DNA from: an uncultured Hyphomicrobiales bacterium
Lineage (GTDB): Bacteria; Pseudomonadota; Alphaproteobacteria; Rhizobiales; Beijerinckiaceae
Reading direction: 5' to 3'
DNA: 32,760 nt
Assembly (NCBI GenBank): GCA_903825465.1
Contig: CAIKAR010000122.1
Coordinates: forward strand, 1 to 32,760
This document shows, in pieces, positions 1-8,925 of this stretch. Made by a program: the position numbers and the translations under genes. Under the pieces are notes generated by a model, which was not told where the DNA came from, ran no database searches, and was given only the letters and a program-made list of their open reading frames with translations. The first letter of the stretch is position 1; each line of letters opens with the position of its first letter.

Positions 1-224
1 CAGCCATGCCACCCGGGCGGGGTCGTCGAGGCCTCGCTGTAGCCGTTGAAAATCATCCATCGCCGCTCGAAACCGAGAGCCGGATCGATTCGGCCCCCGC
101 GCGTCCGGTAATAGGTGTTGCCGAATTCGTCGTGGCCGACGACCTCCCCGTTCCGCGCGGTGTGCAGCCGGGTGTTGAGCGTCTGCCCGTTCCACCAGGT
201 GAAGAGCTGTTTCAGCCAAAGCAT
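1..224 (-). CDS. NADH:ubiquinone oxidoreductase NDUFA12-family subunit (partial, C-terminus off left edge)
   Basis: This is the N-terminal part (about 74 residues) of an NDUFA12-family protein, an accessory subunit of respiratory complex I shared by alphaproteobacteria and mitochondria. It is peripheral to the inner membrane arm and has no redox centre. The sequence shows the family signature: a start reading MLWLKQLFTWWNGQTLNTR, then a VGHDEFGNTYYR block, then RRWMIFNGYSEAS followed by PPGWHG at the edge. The rest of the family's roughly 110-130 residues would lie to the left of the window. I chose the ATG at 224 because homologues begin just before the FTWWN block. The frame stays open upstream and the ribosome binding site is weak, so a longer N-terminus is possible. 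An NDUFAF5-like complex I assembly-type methyltransferase is encoded at the other end of the window. Confidence 0.88.
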   Translation of the reverse strand, partial: MLWLKQLFTWWNGQTLNTRLHTARNGEVVGHDEFGNTYYRTRGGRIDPALGFERRWMIFNGYSEASTTPPGWHG

Positions 225-348
225 GTCGAGCGGATCCGGGGCGTTGCTGGACTCGCGCGCAAGCCCGCGAGCGACGCGACTATGGCGGGGCGGGGTTGGC
301 AAGTCCAGCGGGAATGACCCAGCCTTCTGACGCGGGGTTCTGGCGTTT

Positions 349-361
349 TGACCCGGGGTCA
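349..361. repeat. Inverted repeat TGACCC-G-GGGTCA, possible operator
   Basis: A perfect 6-bp inverted repeat with a 1-nt centre. The same half-site, TGACCC, occurs once more as a direct copy at 315-320, and all copies lie 90-140 bp upstream of the NDUFA12-family start. The symmetry is seen directly; a role as a protein-binding operator is inference. Confidence 0.3.
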
Positions 362-560
362 CGGCGGCGGATGAATCACCTGTGGATTTCATCGAAGAGT
401 TGAATTTTTGTCACAGGACGAATCGGGACGCGGGCAATTTCGCGGGAGACTAGCGGGCGACCATCGTGCGAAATGTCGGGATTTCCGTGGTGTTGGCGCG
501 ATTTTCGACCCCTAAGGAGGCGTTGCGGCGTCTCGGCGCAGGCTTAGCTCGAAGACGGCC

Positions 561-601
561 GCCAGACGGGCCGCGCTCCCTAAACCAAGCGCCCGTCTGG
601 C
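561..601. repeat. 11-bp inverted repeat in the nrdJ upstream region
   Basis: GCCAGACGGGC at 561-571 is exactly complementary to GCCCGTCTGGC at 591-601, leaving a 19-nt loop. There is no T-run after either arm, so it is not a typical intrinsic terminator. It may form a hairpin or be a pair of half-sites; it lies about 140 bp upstream of the candidate nrdJ promoter. Confidence 0.4.
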
Positions 602-739
602 CGCCGCCGCCCTGGCGAACGCGGCGCTCGAAGCAAATAGAACGACACATCAAACACTTGCGAGGCGACCGTAAAATTTCCCCACTGTTCACAGGTCGGC
701 ACCATATTTAGCGATGCGTTCACAAACTCGCGCTACTGC

Positions 740-768
740 TTGACGGACCGGGCGCGGCGACATACCTT
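740..768 (+). promoter_or_regulatory. Candidate sigma70-type promoter for nrdJ
   Basis: TTGACG at 740-745 is followed by a 17-bp spacer and TACCTT at 763-768. The -35 matches consensus well and the -10 moderately. Transcription would begin near 775, giving a 5' leader of about 175 nt before the nrdJ start, long enough to carry regulation. The boxes are seen; their use is inferred. Confidence 0.4.
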
Positions 769-951
769 TATCGAAGTCGCTGAGCACGCCGCCGCCGAGT
801 GTCCCGAGGGGCAATTGCGGTGGGGCCGCGACCAGTAAATCCGTCGGCCATTGGCGGAAGATTACGTGTTTCAGGGATCGTTATTCGGGGACAGGGGCCT
901 GGGATTTGGCCTCGCGCTGGCGCTTGCCCGCGCTCAAAGGGACGGATCAAG

Positions 952-3900
952 ATGCGCATTGAACGCCGATACACCAAAGCCGGCCAATCACCCTACGCCG
1001 ACATCGCCTTCCGCAAGGCGAAGAGCGAGATCAAGAATCCTGACGGGTCCATCGTCTTTTCGCAGGATGGCATTGATGTGCCGGCCTCCTGGAGCCAGGT
1101 CGCCTGCGACGTCATCGCGCAAAAGTATTTCCGCAAGGCCGGCGTTCCCGCGCATGTGAAGAAGGTGGAGGAGAACGACGTTCCCTCCTTCCTGTGGCGT
1201 TCCGCGCCCGACGAGGCGGCGCTCGACGCCCTGCCGAAAGAGCAGCGCTTCGGTTCCGAGAAAACAGCCACCGACGTGTTCGACCGCCTCGCCGGCGCCT
1301 GGACCTACTGGGGCTGGAAGGGCAAGTATTTCACCACCGAGGAGGACGCGGGCGCGTTCCACGACGAGTTGCGCTTCATGCTGGCCAGCCAGATGGCCGC
1401 GCCCAATTCGCCGCAATGGTTCAACACCGGCCTGCACTGGGCCTATGGCATCGACGGGCCGAGCCAGGGCCATTTCTACGTCGATCCCTTCACCCACAAG
1501 CTGACGAAATCGAAAAGCTCCTACGAGCATCCGCAGCCGCACGCCTGCTTCATCCAGTCGGTCGCCGACGACCTCGTCAACGAGGGCGGCATCATGGACC
1601 TGTGGGTGCGCGAGGCCCGGCTCTTCAAGTACGGCTCGGGCACCGGCTCCAACTTCTCGCATCTGCGCGGCGAAAACGAGCGCCTGTCGGGCGGCGGCAA
1701 ATCGTCGGGCCTGATGTCCTTCCTCAAGATCGGCGACCGCGCGGCGGGCGCGATAAAGTCGGGCGGCACGACGCGCCGCGCCGCCAAAATGGTGGTGGTG
1801 GACGCCGACCATCCCGACATTGAAGCCTTTATCGACTGGAAGGTGAAGGAGGAGGAGAAGGTCGCCTGCCTCGTCGCCGGCTCGAAGATCGTCAAGAAGC
1901 ACATGAAGGCCGTGATGAAGGCCTGCGTGAACTGCGAGGGCCAGGGCGACGACTGCTTCAACCCGGAGAAGAACCCGGTGCTGAAGAAGGCCGTCAAGAT
2001 GGCGCGCCGCGACGAGGTGGTTGATTCCTACATCAAGCGCGTCATCCAGTTCGCCCGGCAGGGCTACAAGGACATCGCCTTCGACACCTACGACACGGAC
2101 TGGGATTCGGACGCCTATCTCACGGTCGCGGGCCAGAATTCGAACAACACCGTGCGCATCACCGACGATTTTCTGCGCGCGGTCGAGAACGACGCCGACT
2201 GGAAGCTGACGCGAAGAACCGACGGCAAGGTCCACAAGACCCTCAAGGCGCGCGACCTGTGGGAGAAGATCGGCTACGCCGCCTGGGCCTCCGCCGATCC
2301 CGGGCTGCAGTTCCACACCACCATCAACGACTGGCACACCTGCCCGGCGGCCGGCCCGATCGTCGCGTCGAATCCGTGCTCGGAATACATGTTCCTCGAC
2401 GACACCGCCTGCAACCTCGCCTCGCTGAACCTGTTGCAGTTCCGCGACGCGGCGACGGGCAGGATCGAGATCGCCTCCTACGAGCACGCCACGCGCCTGT
2501 GGACGATGGTGCTCGAAATCTCGGTCATGATGGCGCAATTCCCGTCGAAGGAAATCGCCCGCCTCTCCTACGACTACCGCACGCTCGGCCTCGGCTACGC
2601 CAATGTCGGCGGCCTGCTGATGTCGTCGGGCATCGGCTACGACAGCGACGAGGGCCGCGCCATCGTTGGCGCGCTCACCGCGATCATGACCGGCGTCTGC
2701 TACGCGACCTCGGCCGAGATGGCGTCGGAACTCGGCGCCTTCGCCGAATACAAGCCGAACGCCGCGCATATGCTGCGCGTCATCCGCAACCACCGCCGCG
2801 CCGCGCATGGATTGAGCGAAAGCTACGAGAAGCTGGCGGTGTCGCCGGTGCCACTCGACCACGCCTCGATCGAGGACAAGGCGCTTGTCGAAGCGGCGAA
2901 GCGCGCCTGGGACCGCGCGCTCGAACTCGGCGAGGCGCACGGCTACCGCAACGCCCAGACCAGCGTCGTCGCGCCGACCGGCACCATCGGCCTCGTGATG
3001 GATTGCGACACCACCGGCATCGAGCCGGACTTCGCGCTGGTGAAGTTCAAGAAGCTCGCCGGCGGCGGCTATTTCAAGATCATCAACCGCGCCGTGCCCG
3101 AGGCGCTGCGCGTGCTGGGCTATTCGCCCGCCGAGATAGCGGAAATCGAGGTTTACGCGACCGGCCACGCCTCTATCGCGCAGGCTCCGGCGATCAACAC
3201 CACGAGCTTGCGCGCCAAGGGCTTCACCGACGAGAAGCTCGCGACGGTGGGGAAAGCGCTCGCCAGCGCCTTCGACATCAAGTTCGTCTTCAACAAGTGG
3301 ACGCTCGGCGCCGACTTCCTGACCGGCGCGCTGAAAGTGCCGGCGGAGAAGCTCGACGATCCCTCGTTCGAGCTGCTGACGCATCTCGGCTTCTCCAAAG
3401 CCGACATCGACGCGGCGAATGTCCACGTCTGCGGCGCGATGACGCTGGAAGGCGCGCCGCACCTGAGGAAAGAGCACTACAACGTGTTCGACTGCGCCAA
3501 CCCCTGCGGGCGGCTCGGCAAGCGGTATCTGTCGGTCGAGAGCCACATCCGCATGCTGGCGGCGGCGCAGCCGTTCATCACCGGCGCGATCTCCAAGACC
3601 ATCAACATGCCCAACGACGCCAGCGTCGACGACTGCAAGGACGCCTACATGATGTCCTGGCGCCTGGGGTTGAAGGCGAACGCGCTCTACCGCGACGGCT
3701 CGAAGCTGTCGCAGCCGCTGAACTCGCAGCTCATCTCGGACGAAGAGGACGAGGACGACGACGCCCTCCAGGAATTCGCGCAGTTGCCGGCCGCCGCGAA
3801 GGCGGCGACGCTGGCGGAGCGCATCGTCGAGCGCGTGGTGGAGCGCGTCGAGCGCATGCGCGAGCGCGAAAAGCTGCCCGACCGCCGCAAGGGCTACACG

Positions 3901-4641
3901 CAGAAAGCCGTTGTCGGCGGGCATAAAGTGTACTTGCGCACCGGCGAATACGAGGACGGCCGCATCGGCGAGATCTTCATCGACATGCACAAGGAGGGCG
4001 CCGCCTTCCGCTCGCTGATGAACAACTTCGCCATCGCGATTTCCGTCGGCCTGCAATACGGCGTGCCGCTCGACGAATATGTCGACGCCTTCACCTTCAC
4101 CCGCTTCGAGCCGGCGGGCCTCGTGCAGGGCAACGACGCCATCAAGAACGCCACGTCGATCCTCGACTACGTGTTCCGCGAGCTGGCGATCTCCTATCTG
4201 CACCGCAACGACCTCGCGCACGTCACGCCCGAGGACCTCAACCTCACCGCGCTCGGCGGCGGCGACGACGGCGATGGAACGCGCAACTCGGCGCCGCTGG
4301 TGTCGAGCGGCTTTGTGCGCGGCAAGCAGGACAAGCTGATGGTGGTGAAGGGCACCGGCACGCATGGCGCGCCGGCGACGGAGGTGACCTACGCGCAGCC
4401 GGCGGGCGCCGTGGTGACGGCGCTGCGCGACGACGGCGGCGAGGCCACGCGGCGCCTGGATTGGGCGCCAGCGCCCGCGGCGACCCACGCCGCGCGCGAC
4501 AGAGCCGCCGACATGCGCGCCGAGGCGCGGATGAAGGGCTATGTCGGCGAAGCCTGCCCGGAATGCGCGAACTTCACGCTGGTGCGGAACGGCACATGTC
4601 TGAAGTGCGACACATGCGGAAGCACGACTGGATGCTCGTGA
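952..4641 (+). CDS. nrdJ: Vitamin B12-dependent (class II) ribonucleoside-diphosphate reductase
   Basis: This 1229-residue cytoplasmic enzyme reduces ribonucleotides to deoxyribonucleotides using adenosylcobalamin as radical generator, so it needs no oxygen. The catalytic motif NPCSE gives N474, the thiyl Cys476 and E478; C199 and C487 are the active-site redox pair, and the 11-residue Cys476-Cys487 spacing matches class II enzymes. Between the first Cys and the catalytic loop there is an insertion at roughly residues 303-400, rich in Lys and Cys ([14 protein letters not shown]), as in the long proteobacterial forms. A TSCPD-type region follows at about 980-1070, and the C-terminus is a zinc-ribbon/redox tail with CPEC, CLKC and a final CGSTTGCS. 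The start at MRIERRY is chosen because homologues begin there; AAAGGGA lies upstream. An in-frame GTG at 799 would add 51 unrelated residues. A strong terminator follows the stop. Confidence 0.97.
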   Translation: MRIERRYTKAGQSPYADIAFRKAKSEIKNPDGSIVFSQDGIDVPASWSQVACDVIAQKYFRKAGVPAHVKKVEENDVPSFLWRSAPDEAALDALPKEQRFGSEKTATDVFDRLAGAWTYWGWKGKYFTTEEDAGAFHDELRFMLASQMAAPNSPQWFNTGLHWAYGIDGPSQGHFYVDPFTHKLTKSKSSYEHPQPHACFIQSVADDLVNEGGIMDLWVREARLFKYGSGTGSNFSHLRGENERLSGGGKSSGLMSFLKIGDRAAGAIKSGGTTRRAAKMVVVDADHPDIEAFIDWKVKEEEKVACLVAGSKIVKKHMKAVMKACVNCEGQGDDCFNPEKNPVLKKAVKMARRDEVVDSYIKRVIQFARQGYKDIAFDTYDTDWDSDAYLTVAGQNSNNTVRITDDFLRAVENDADWKLTRRTDGKVHKTLKARDLWEKIGYAAWASADPGLQFHTTINDWHTCPAAGPIVASNPCSEYMFLDDTACNLASLNLLQFRDAATGRIEIASYEHATRLWTMVLEISVMMAQFPSKEIARLSYDYRTLGLGYANVGGLLMSSGIGYDSDEGRAIVGALTAIMTGVCYATSAEMASELGAFAEYKPNAAHMLRVIRNHRRAAHGLSESYEKLAVSPVPLDHASIEDKALVEAAKRAWDRALELGEAHGYRNAQTSVVAPTGTIGLVMDCDTTGIEPDFALVKFKKLAGGGYFKIINRAVPEALRVLGYSPAEIAEIEVYATGHASIAQAPAINTTSLRAKGFTDEKLATVGKALASAFDIKFVFNKWTLGADFLTGALKVPAEKLDDPSFELLTHLGFSKADIDAANVHVCGAMTLEGAPHLRKEHYNVFDCANPCGRLGKRYLSVESHIRMLAAAQPFITGAISKTINMPNDASVDDCKDAYMMSWRLGLKANALYRDGSKLSQPLNSQLISDEEDEDDDALQEFAQLPAAAKAATLAERIVERVVERVERMREREKLPDRRKGYTQKAVVGGHKVYLRTGEYEDGRIGEIFIDMHKEGAAFRSLMNNFAIAISVGLQYGVPLDEYVDAFTFTRFEPAGLVQGNDAIKNATSILDYVFRELAISYLHRNDLAHVTPEDLNLTALGGGDDGDGTRNSAPLVSSGFVRGKQDKLMVVKGTGTHGAPATEVTYAQPAGAVVTALRDDGGEATRRLDWAPAPAATHAARDRAADMRAEARMKGYVGEACPECANFTLVRNGTCLKCDTCGSTTGCS

Positions 4642-4666
4642 TCGACGTTTGATCCCCGGAACAGTC

Positions 4667-4692
4667 AAAGGCGGCCTCCGGGCCGCCTTTTT
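4667..4692 (+). terminator. Intrinsic terminator of nrdJ
   Basis: A 10-bp perfect stem (AAAGGCGGCC pairing with GGCCGCCTTT), a TCCG loop and a run of T begin 25 nt after the nrdJ stop codon. Confidence 0.9.
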
Positions 4693-4730
4693 CGTTTCGA
4701 CCGCCGCGTTGGAGGCATGTTCGCGCCCCC

Positions 4731-4764
4731 AAAAACAAAAACCCCGCGGCTTTCGCCGCGGGGT
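4731..4764 (-). terminator. Intrinsic terminator of the Bax-inhibitor-1 gene
   Basis: Read on the minus strand, a 10-bp GC-rich stem (ACCCCGCGGC pairing with GCCGCGGGGT, 4-nt loop) is followed by TTTTTGTTTT. It lies 28 nt downstream of the Bax-inhibitor-1 family stop codon, so the convergent transcripts are separated by two back-to-back terminators. Confidence 0.9.
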
Positions 4765-4792
4765 TCGAAATCCAGCCTGTCGCCTGGATGGC

Positions 4793-5548
4793 TCAGTCGT
4801 TGCGGCTGCCCGTCAACTGAAGCACGGCGAGGAAGATGTTGATGAAGTCCAGATAGAGCTTCAGGGCGCCGAAGATCGACTTCTTCGTCGCGGTCTGGGC
4901 GTCGTCGCTGACGTAGTACATTTCCTTCAGCATCTGGGTGTCGTAGGCGGTGAAGCCGGCGAATATCAGCACTGTCAGACAGCTCAGCGCGAACTGCAAA
5001 CCCGTGCTCTGGGTGAACACGTTGACGAGGCTCGCCAGGATGAGGCCAATCAGGCCCATCGTCAGGAACGCCCCCATGCCGGAGAGGTCGCGGCGCGTGG
5101 TGTAGCCGTAGAGGCTTAGCCCGCCGAAAGCGCCGGCCGTCACGAACAGCGACCGAACGATGGATTGCCCTGTGTAAACGATCAAAATCGTCGACAGGAA
5201 CACGCCCATCGTCGCGGCGTAGAGATAAAACACGCTCCTCGCCGTCGCCGCCGACATCTGGTTGAGCCGGAACGAGAAGAACAACACGAAGCCCAGCGGC
5301 GCGAGCCACACCACCCAGTGCAGCGGTCCGCGGTAGATGGCTTCGCCGAAAGCCGTCAGATGACGGTCGGCCGTGACCGCCAGCATGTTGGTGCCAAGCG
5401 CCACCATCGCCGTGATCGCCAGCCCAATCGTCATGTGGTTGTAGATGCCCAGCATATAGGCGCGCAGGCCCTGGTCGAGTTCCGCGCCTTGGGACCTGGC
5501 GACGCCAGCTCCCCACCGGGTCGAGCCATTGCGGTCGTAGTTAGACAT
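4793..5548 (-). CDS. Bax inhibitor-1 (BI-1/YccA) family inner-membrane protein
   Basis: This is a 251-residue polytopic membrane protein of the BI-1/LFG/YccA family. Members are calcium-leak or stress-associated membrane proteins; bacterial YccA-type members interact with the FtsH protease, but the role here is not shown by sequence. After a soluble N-terminus of about 30 residues, seven hydrophobic segments can be traced, among them LAITAMVALGTNML, WVVWLAPLGFVLFFSF, FLTMGLIGLILASLVNVF and LQFALSCLTVLIFAGFTAYD. The last contains the conserved Tyr-Asp of the family, followed by LKLYLDFINIFLAVL near the end. The start at MSNYDRNG is set by a strong AAGGGGAAA ribosome binding site; an in-frame ATG at 5617 is rejected. 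It appears monocistronic, with its own promoter and terminator. Confidence 0.93.
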   Translation of the reverse strand: MSNYDRNGSTRWGAGVARSQGAELDQGLRAYMLGIYNHMTIGLAITAMVALGTNMLAVTADRHLTAFGEAIYRGPLHWVVWLAPLGFVLFFSFRLNQMSAATARSVFYLYAATMGVFLSTILIVYTGQSIVRSLFVTAGAFGGLSLYGYTTRRDLSGMGAFLTMGLIGLILASLVNVFTQSTGLQFALSCLTVLIFAGFTAYDTQMLKEMYYVSDDAQTATKKSIFGALKLYLDFINIFLAVLQLTGSRND

Positions 5549-5565
5549 GGGTTTCCCCTTTAGCT

Positions 5566-5580
5566 GGGGCGTGTCGCCCC
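5566..5580 (-). other. Small hairpin in the leader of the BI-1 family gene
   Basis: GGGGCG and CGCCCC form a perfect 6-bp stem with a 3-nt loop. It lies about 17 nt upstream of the start codon, just before the ribosome binding site, and could influence translation or mRNA stability; that role is inference. Confidence 0.3.
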
Positions 5581-5615
5581 GGAAGTTTCCACCGCTAGGC
5601 GGAGAAAACAGCTTC

Positions 5616-5644
5616 AATATGGAGCCGAACCGCCCGGCTTACAA
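5616..5644 (-). promoter_or_regulatory. Candidate promoter of the BI-1 family gene
   Basis: On the minus strand, TTGTAA (5644-5639), a 17-bp spacer and CATATT (5621-5616) form a good sigma70-like promoter. It lies in the 102-bp gap after the upstream permease gene and would give a leader of about 60 nt. Confidence 0.5.
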
Positions 5645-5650
5645 GCCCGC

Positions 5651-8209
5651 TCAGAGTTCGCGCAGGAACGCCGCCGGCTTCTGGCCGAAAACCCGCCACG
5701 CGCCGGCGAGGCCGAAACCGATCGTCAGCGTCAACGCCACCGCGACGGCGCCGAGAACAGACGGCCATATCCAGACGAAGGAGTCGATCTTCATGATCTC
5801 CGTCAGCACGCCCCAAGCCGCCAATCCGCCCGCGACGACGCCGAAAACCGCCGTCGCCAGGCCCAGGATGCCATATTCGAACAGCAGCGTCGCCAGCAGC
5901 CGCGGCCGCGTCGCGCCAAGGGTTTTCAGCACGACGCCCTCGTAGAGCTTCACGCGCTGCCCCGCCGCGACCGCGCCCGCCAGCACCAGCGCCGAGGCCA
6001 CCAGCGCGACGGCCGACGCGGCGCGGATGGCGAGCGTCAACTGCCCCATGATGTCGTTCAACGCGTCGAGCGCCTCCTTCACGCGAACGCTGGTGACGGT
6101 GGGAAACGCCGTCGAAACGTCCTTCAGCAGGGCCAACTCGCGCGCGGAATCGCCGCCGGCGGGAAACGTCGCCGTCGCCAGCAGGCTGAGCGGCGCGCCG
6201 GCGAACGTGTTCGGCGAATACACAAACACGAAATTGATGCCGAGCGTGCGCCAGTTGACGACCCGCAGATTGGCGATCCTGGCCGAGACATCGCGGCCCA
6301 GCACGTTGACGACGACCTCGTCGCCGACCTTCAATCCCAACCCTTTCGCGGAACCCTGATCCATCGAAACCAGCGGCGGGCCGGCGTAGTTCTCCGGCCA
6401 CCACTCCCCGGCGGCGAGCGTCGAGCCCTCGGGAATGCCAGTGGAATAGGTGATGCCCCGGTCGCCTTCGAGCACCCAGGCCGCGTCCTCGCTGGCGTGA
6501 ACGTCCTCCGGCTTTTTGCCGTTGAGAAGCGCGACGCGCCCCCGCATCATCGGCACTTCCTCGACCTTGGCTTCGGGCGCCGCGTTTTGCAAAAAGGCCT
6601 GAAAATCCTTCGCCTGCGAGCTTCGGATGTCGAGAAAGAAGAAGCTCGGCGTCTTGCCCGGCATCGTGCGTTGCAACTGGTCGCGCAGATTGCCGTCAAT
6701 GAGCGTCAACGTCACCAGCAGCATCAGGCCGAGGCCAAGCGACAGCACCACCGACGGCGTCATGGCCCCGGGGCGGTGCAGGTTGGCGATGGCGAAGCGC
6801 GCCGCGAAACCACGCGGCTTGGGAGCGCGCCGCGCCAACGCCATGACAAGCGAGGCGACGCCGCGCAGCGCGACAAAGCCCGCCGCCGTCGCCATGATGT
6901 AAACGAGCGCGAGCTTGCGGTCGCTCGACAACGCGACGATCGCCGCGATCAACGCCGCCGCGACACAGGCCAGCGCGACGAGATAGCGCGCGCGCGGCGT
7001 CCCGCCGACCGTCTCGACGCGCCCGCGAAACAGCGCCGCGACGGGCGTGTCGTGGGCTCGGCCAAGCGGCGCCAGGGAAAACGCCAGCGCCACAAGCATG
7101 CCGTACAACGCGCCGGCGGCGAGTTCGCCCGGATAAACAGAAGGCTCGAACGGGACCGGCGCGATCGATTTGATGCCGGACGCCGCGGCGAAAGGCGCCG
7201 CCGCCCCGAGCGCCAGCCCAATGGCGACGCCGAGCGCCGCGATGACGGCGATTTCCGCCAGGGCGAAGGCGAACACGCGCCCGCCGCTCGCGCCCAGCGC
7301 CTTGTAGGTGGCGAAATCGTTGGCCTTGCGATCGACGAAGGCGCGCGACGCGTTGGCGACGCCGACGCCGCCGACGACCAGCGCGGTCAAGCCCACCAGC
7401 ACGAGAAACTGGGTGAAGCGTTCGAGGTTCTTCTCGAACTGCGGCGACACATTGGTCCGCGTGCGGACCTCCCATCCCGCCTGCGGAAACGCCGAGCGCG
7501 CGTCATCGACGATTTTCGCCAACGCGGCGTCGCCGGCGGGGTTTCCGTTGACATCGGGCGTGGCGAGAATCCGGTTGGTGAATTTCACCAGCGAGCCCGG
7601 CTGCTCAAGCCCCGCCGCGTGAAACGCGTCGAGCGACATGATCGCGCGCGGGCCAAAACCCACGCCGCCGCCGAGCTTGTCGGGCTCGGACACGAGTTCC
7701 GCGCGGTATTGCAGCCGCGCGTCGCCGATCATGACGATGTCGCCGGGCTTGAGCCCGAGCCGCGCCGCCAAAGCGGCTTCCGCGACAAATCCATCGACGC
7801 CATCGCGTTTGCCAAGCGCGTCCGCGAGCGCCGTCGCCGGCGACAGGACAACCTCGCCGATCGAGGGATATTCCGGTGGAACCGCCTTGATTTCGGTCAG
7901 CGCCGCGTCGCCGTCGGCCTTGCGGGCCATGGCGCGCATGGTGGCGACCATCGCGACCGTTCCGCGCGCGTCGAAGAAGGCGCGTTCCGCCGGCGAGAGT
8001 TCGCGGTGGATCAGCGAGAAGGCGAGATCGCCGCCGAGAATGCGCCTGCCCTCCCGCGCCAGGCCATCCGACAAGCCGCGCGAGATCGACGCCACCGCGA
8101 CAATCGCCGCCACGCCCAGCGCGATGCAGGCGAGAAAAACGCCGAAGCCGCGAAGACCGCCGCGCAGATCGCGCAGGGCGACGCGCAGCGGCAACATGAC
8201 GACGCTCAT
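5651..8209 (-). CDS. ABC transporter permease, FtsX/YbbP family
   Basis: This 852-residue inner-membrane permease belongs to the MacB/LolC/FtsX superfamily, in the YbbP-type group with two FtsX domains. An N-terminal anchor (GVFLACIALGVAAIVAVASI, about residues 23-42) is followed by a large periplasmic domain of about 200 residues. A first set of transmembrane segments comes at about 260-480, then a second periplasmic domain, and a final set of three helices near the C-terminus ending in GFGLAGAWRVFGQKPAAFLREL-type sequence. Such permeases do mechanotransmission or substrate extraction rather than classic transport; the substrate is unknown. Its ATG overlaps the stop of the upstream ATPase gene by 4 nt (ATGA), showing translational coupling, and the divergent esterase gene completes an arrangement seen with tesA-ybbA-ybbP in other proteobacteria. 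Confidence 0.9.
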   Translation of the reverse strand: MSVVMLPLRVALRDLRGGLRGFGVFLACIALGVAAIVAVASISRGLSDGLAREGRRILGGDLAFSLIHRELSPAERAFFDARGTVAMVATMRAMARKADGDAALTEIKAVPPEYPSIGEVVLSPATALADALGKRDGVDGFVAEAALAARLGLKPGDIVMIGDARLQYRAELVSEPDKLGGGVGFGPRAIMSLDAFHAAGLEQPGSLVKFTNRILATPDVNGNPAGDAALAKIVDDARSAFPQAGWEVRTRTNVSPQFEKNLERFTQFLVLVGLTALVVGGVGVANASRAFVDRKANDFATYKALGASGGRVFAFALAEIAVIAALGVAIGLALGAAAPFAAASGIKSIAPVPFEPSVYPGELAAGALYGMLVALAFSLAPLGRAHDTPVAALFRGRVETVGGTPRARYLVALACVAAALIAAIVALSSDRKLALVYIMATAAGFVALRGVASLVMALARRAPKPRGFAARFAIANLHRPGAMTPSVVLSLGLGLMLLVTLTLIDGNLRDQLQRTMPGKTPSFFFLDIRSSQAKDFQAFLQNAAPEAKVEEVPMMRGRVALLNGKKPEDVHASEDAAWVLEGDRGITYSTGIPEGSTLAAGEWWPENYAGPPLVSMDQGSAKGLGLKVGDEVVVNVLGRDVSARIANLRVVNWRTLGINFVFVYSPNTFAGAPLSLLATATFPAGGDSARELALLKDVSTAFPTVTSVRVKEALDALNDIMGQLTLAIRAASAVALVASALVLAGAVAAGQRVKLYEGVVLKTLGATRPRLLATLLFEYGILGLATAVFGVVAGGLAAWGVLTEIMKIDSFVWIWPSVLGAVAVALTLTIGFGLAGAWRVFGQKPAAFLREL

Positions 8210-8925
8210 TGCGCCGCCGCCGCGATGGCCGCGGCCTCGACGACGGCGCCCGACCGCAAGCGGATCGTCCGGTCGCAGCGGGCGGCGAGCGCGGCGTCGT
8301 GGGTCACCAGCACCAGCGTCGCGCCGCGCTCGCGCCGCAGCGCGAACATGAGCTCGACGATCTGCGCGCCGGAGGCCTCGTCGAGGTTGCCGGTGGGCTC
8401 GTCGGCGACGAGGATCGCCGGGTTGGGCGCCAGCGCGCGGGCGAGCGCCACGCGCTGCTGCTCGCCGCCGGAGAGTTGCGCGGGGTAGTGCGAGAGCCGC
8501 TCGCCGAGGCCGACAGCGGCCAACTCGCGCGCCGCCGTGGCGAAGGCGTCGGGCCGCCCCAGCAATTCGAGCGGCACGGCGACGTTCTCCAGCGCGGTCA
8601 GCGTCGGGATGAGATGGAAGGACTGAAAAACAATGCCAATCCGGGCGCCGCGGAAGCGCGCCAGTTCGTCCTCGCCCATGGCGTCGATGCGGCGGCCATC
8701 GAGCGAGACCACGCCGGAATCCGGCCGCTCAAGCCCGGCCATGATCATCAACAGCGTCGATTTGCCCGACCCTGACGGACCGACGAGGCCCACCGCCTCG
8801 CCGGAACCAACCGAAAGACTGACGCCTTTGAGGATGTGGACACGGGCGGCGGCGCGCCCCAAACTGATATGGACATCGCGAAGGTCTATCGCGGTCTGAT
8901 CTTGTCCGGTCTTCGGTGGCGACAT
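8206..8925 (-). CDS. ABC transporter ATP-binding protein, YbbA/LolD type
   Basis: This 239-residue cytoplasmic ATPase should energise the FtsX-type permease encoded directly after it. All nucleotide-binding elements are present in order: Walker A GPSGSGKST (residues 49-57), Q-loop at VFQSFHL (about 99-105), signature LSGGEQQR (151-158), Walker B ILVADEP (171-177) and the H-loop LVTHD (about 203-207). The IGIVFQSFHLIPTLTALENV block is typical of the MacB/LolD/YbbA subgroup. The frame stays open upstream for more than 160 codons, but that sequence is the shadow of the divergent esterase gene. I chose the ATG at 8925, which gives the family's usual length, though no clear ribosome binding site precedes it. 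The downstream permease overlaps by 4 nt. Confidence 0.94.
   Translation of the reverse strand: MSPPKTGQDQTAIDLRDVHISLGRAAARVHILKGVSLSVGSGEAVGLVGPSGSGKSTLLMIMAGLERPDSGVVSLDGRRIDAMGEDELARFRGARIGIVFQSFHLIPTLTALENVAVPLELLGRPDAFATAARELAAVGLGERLSHYPAQLSGGEQQRVALARALAPNPAILVADEPTGNLDEASGAQIVELMFALRRERGATLVLVTHDAALAARCDRTIRLRSGAVVEAAAIAAAAQ

Larger units (their letters stand above)
225..951. other. Long intergenic region between the NDUFA12-family gene and nrdJ
   Basis: These 727 bases lie between divergent genes and hold no coding region I can support. Short open frames on both strands around 450-711 give Arg/Pro-rich translations with no recognisable motif. The region contains an inverted TGACCC/GGGTCA repeat at 349-361, an 11-bp inverted repeat at 561-601 and a sigma70-like promoter at 740-768 pointing to nrdJ. 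I looked for a cobalamin riboswitch, which would suit a B12-dependent enzyme, and could not recognise its conserved B12 box. Its size is unusual for a window in which most gene gaps are under 100 bases. Confidence 0.6.

Noticed and set aside
799-951. An upstream extension of nrdJ from a GTG at 799
   Set aside because: The 51 added residues match nothing expected in the family, and homologues begin at MRIERRY.
225-951. A cobalamin riboswitch before nrdJ
   Set aside because: I looked for the conserved B12 box and did not recognise it on the plus strand. A covariance-model search would be decisive.
988-4668. A 1226-codon open frame antisense to nrdJ
   Set aside because: Its translation is Arg/Val/His-rich with no recognisable domain, as expected for the shadow of a GC-rich gene. 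The plus-strand NrdJ has all catalytic residues.
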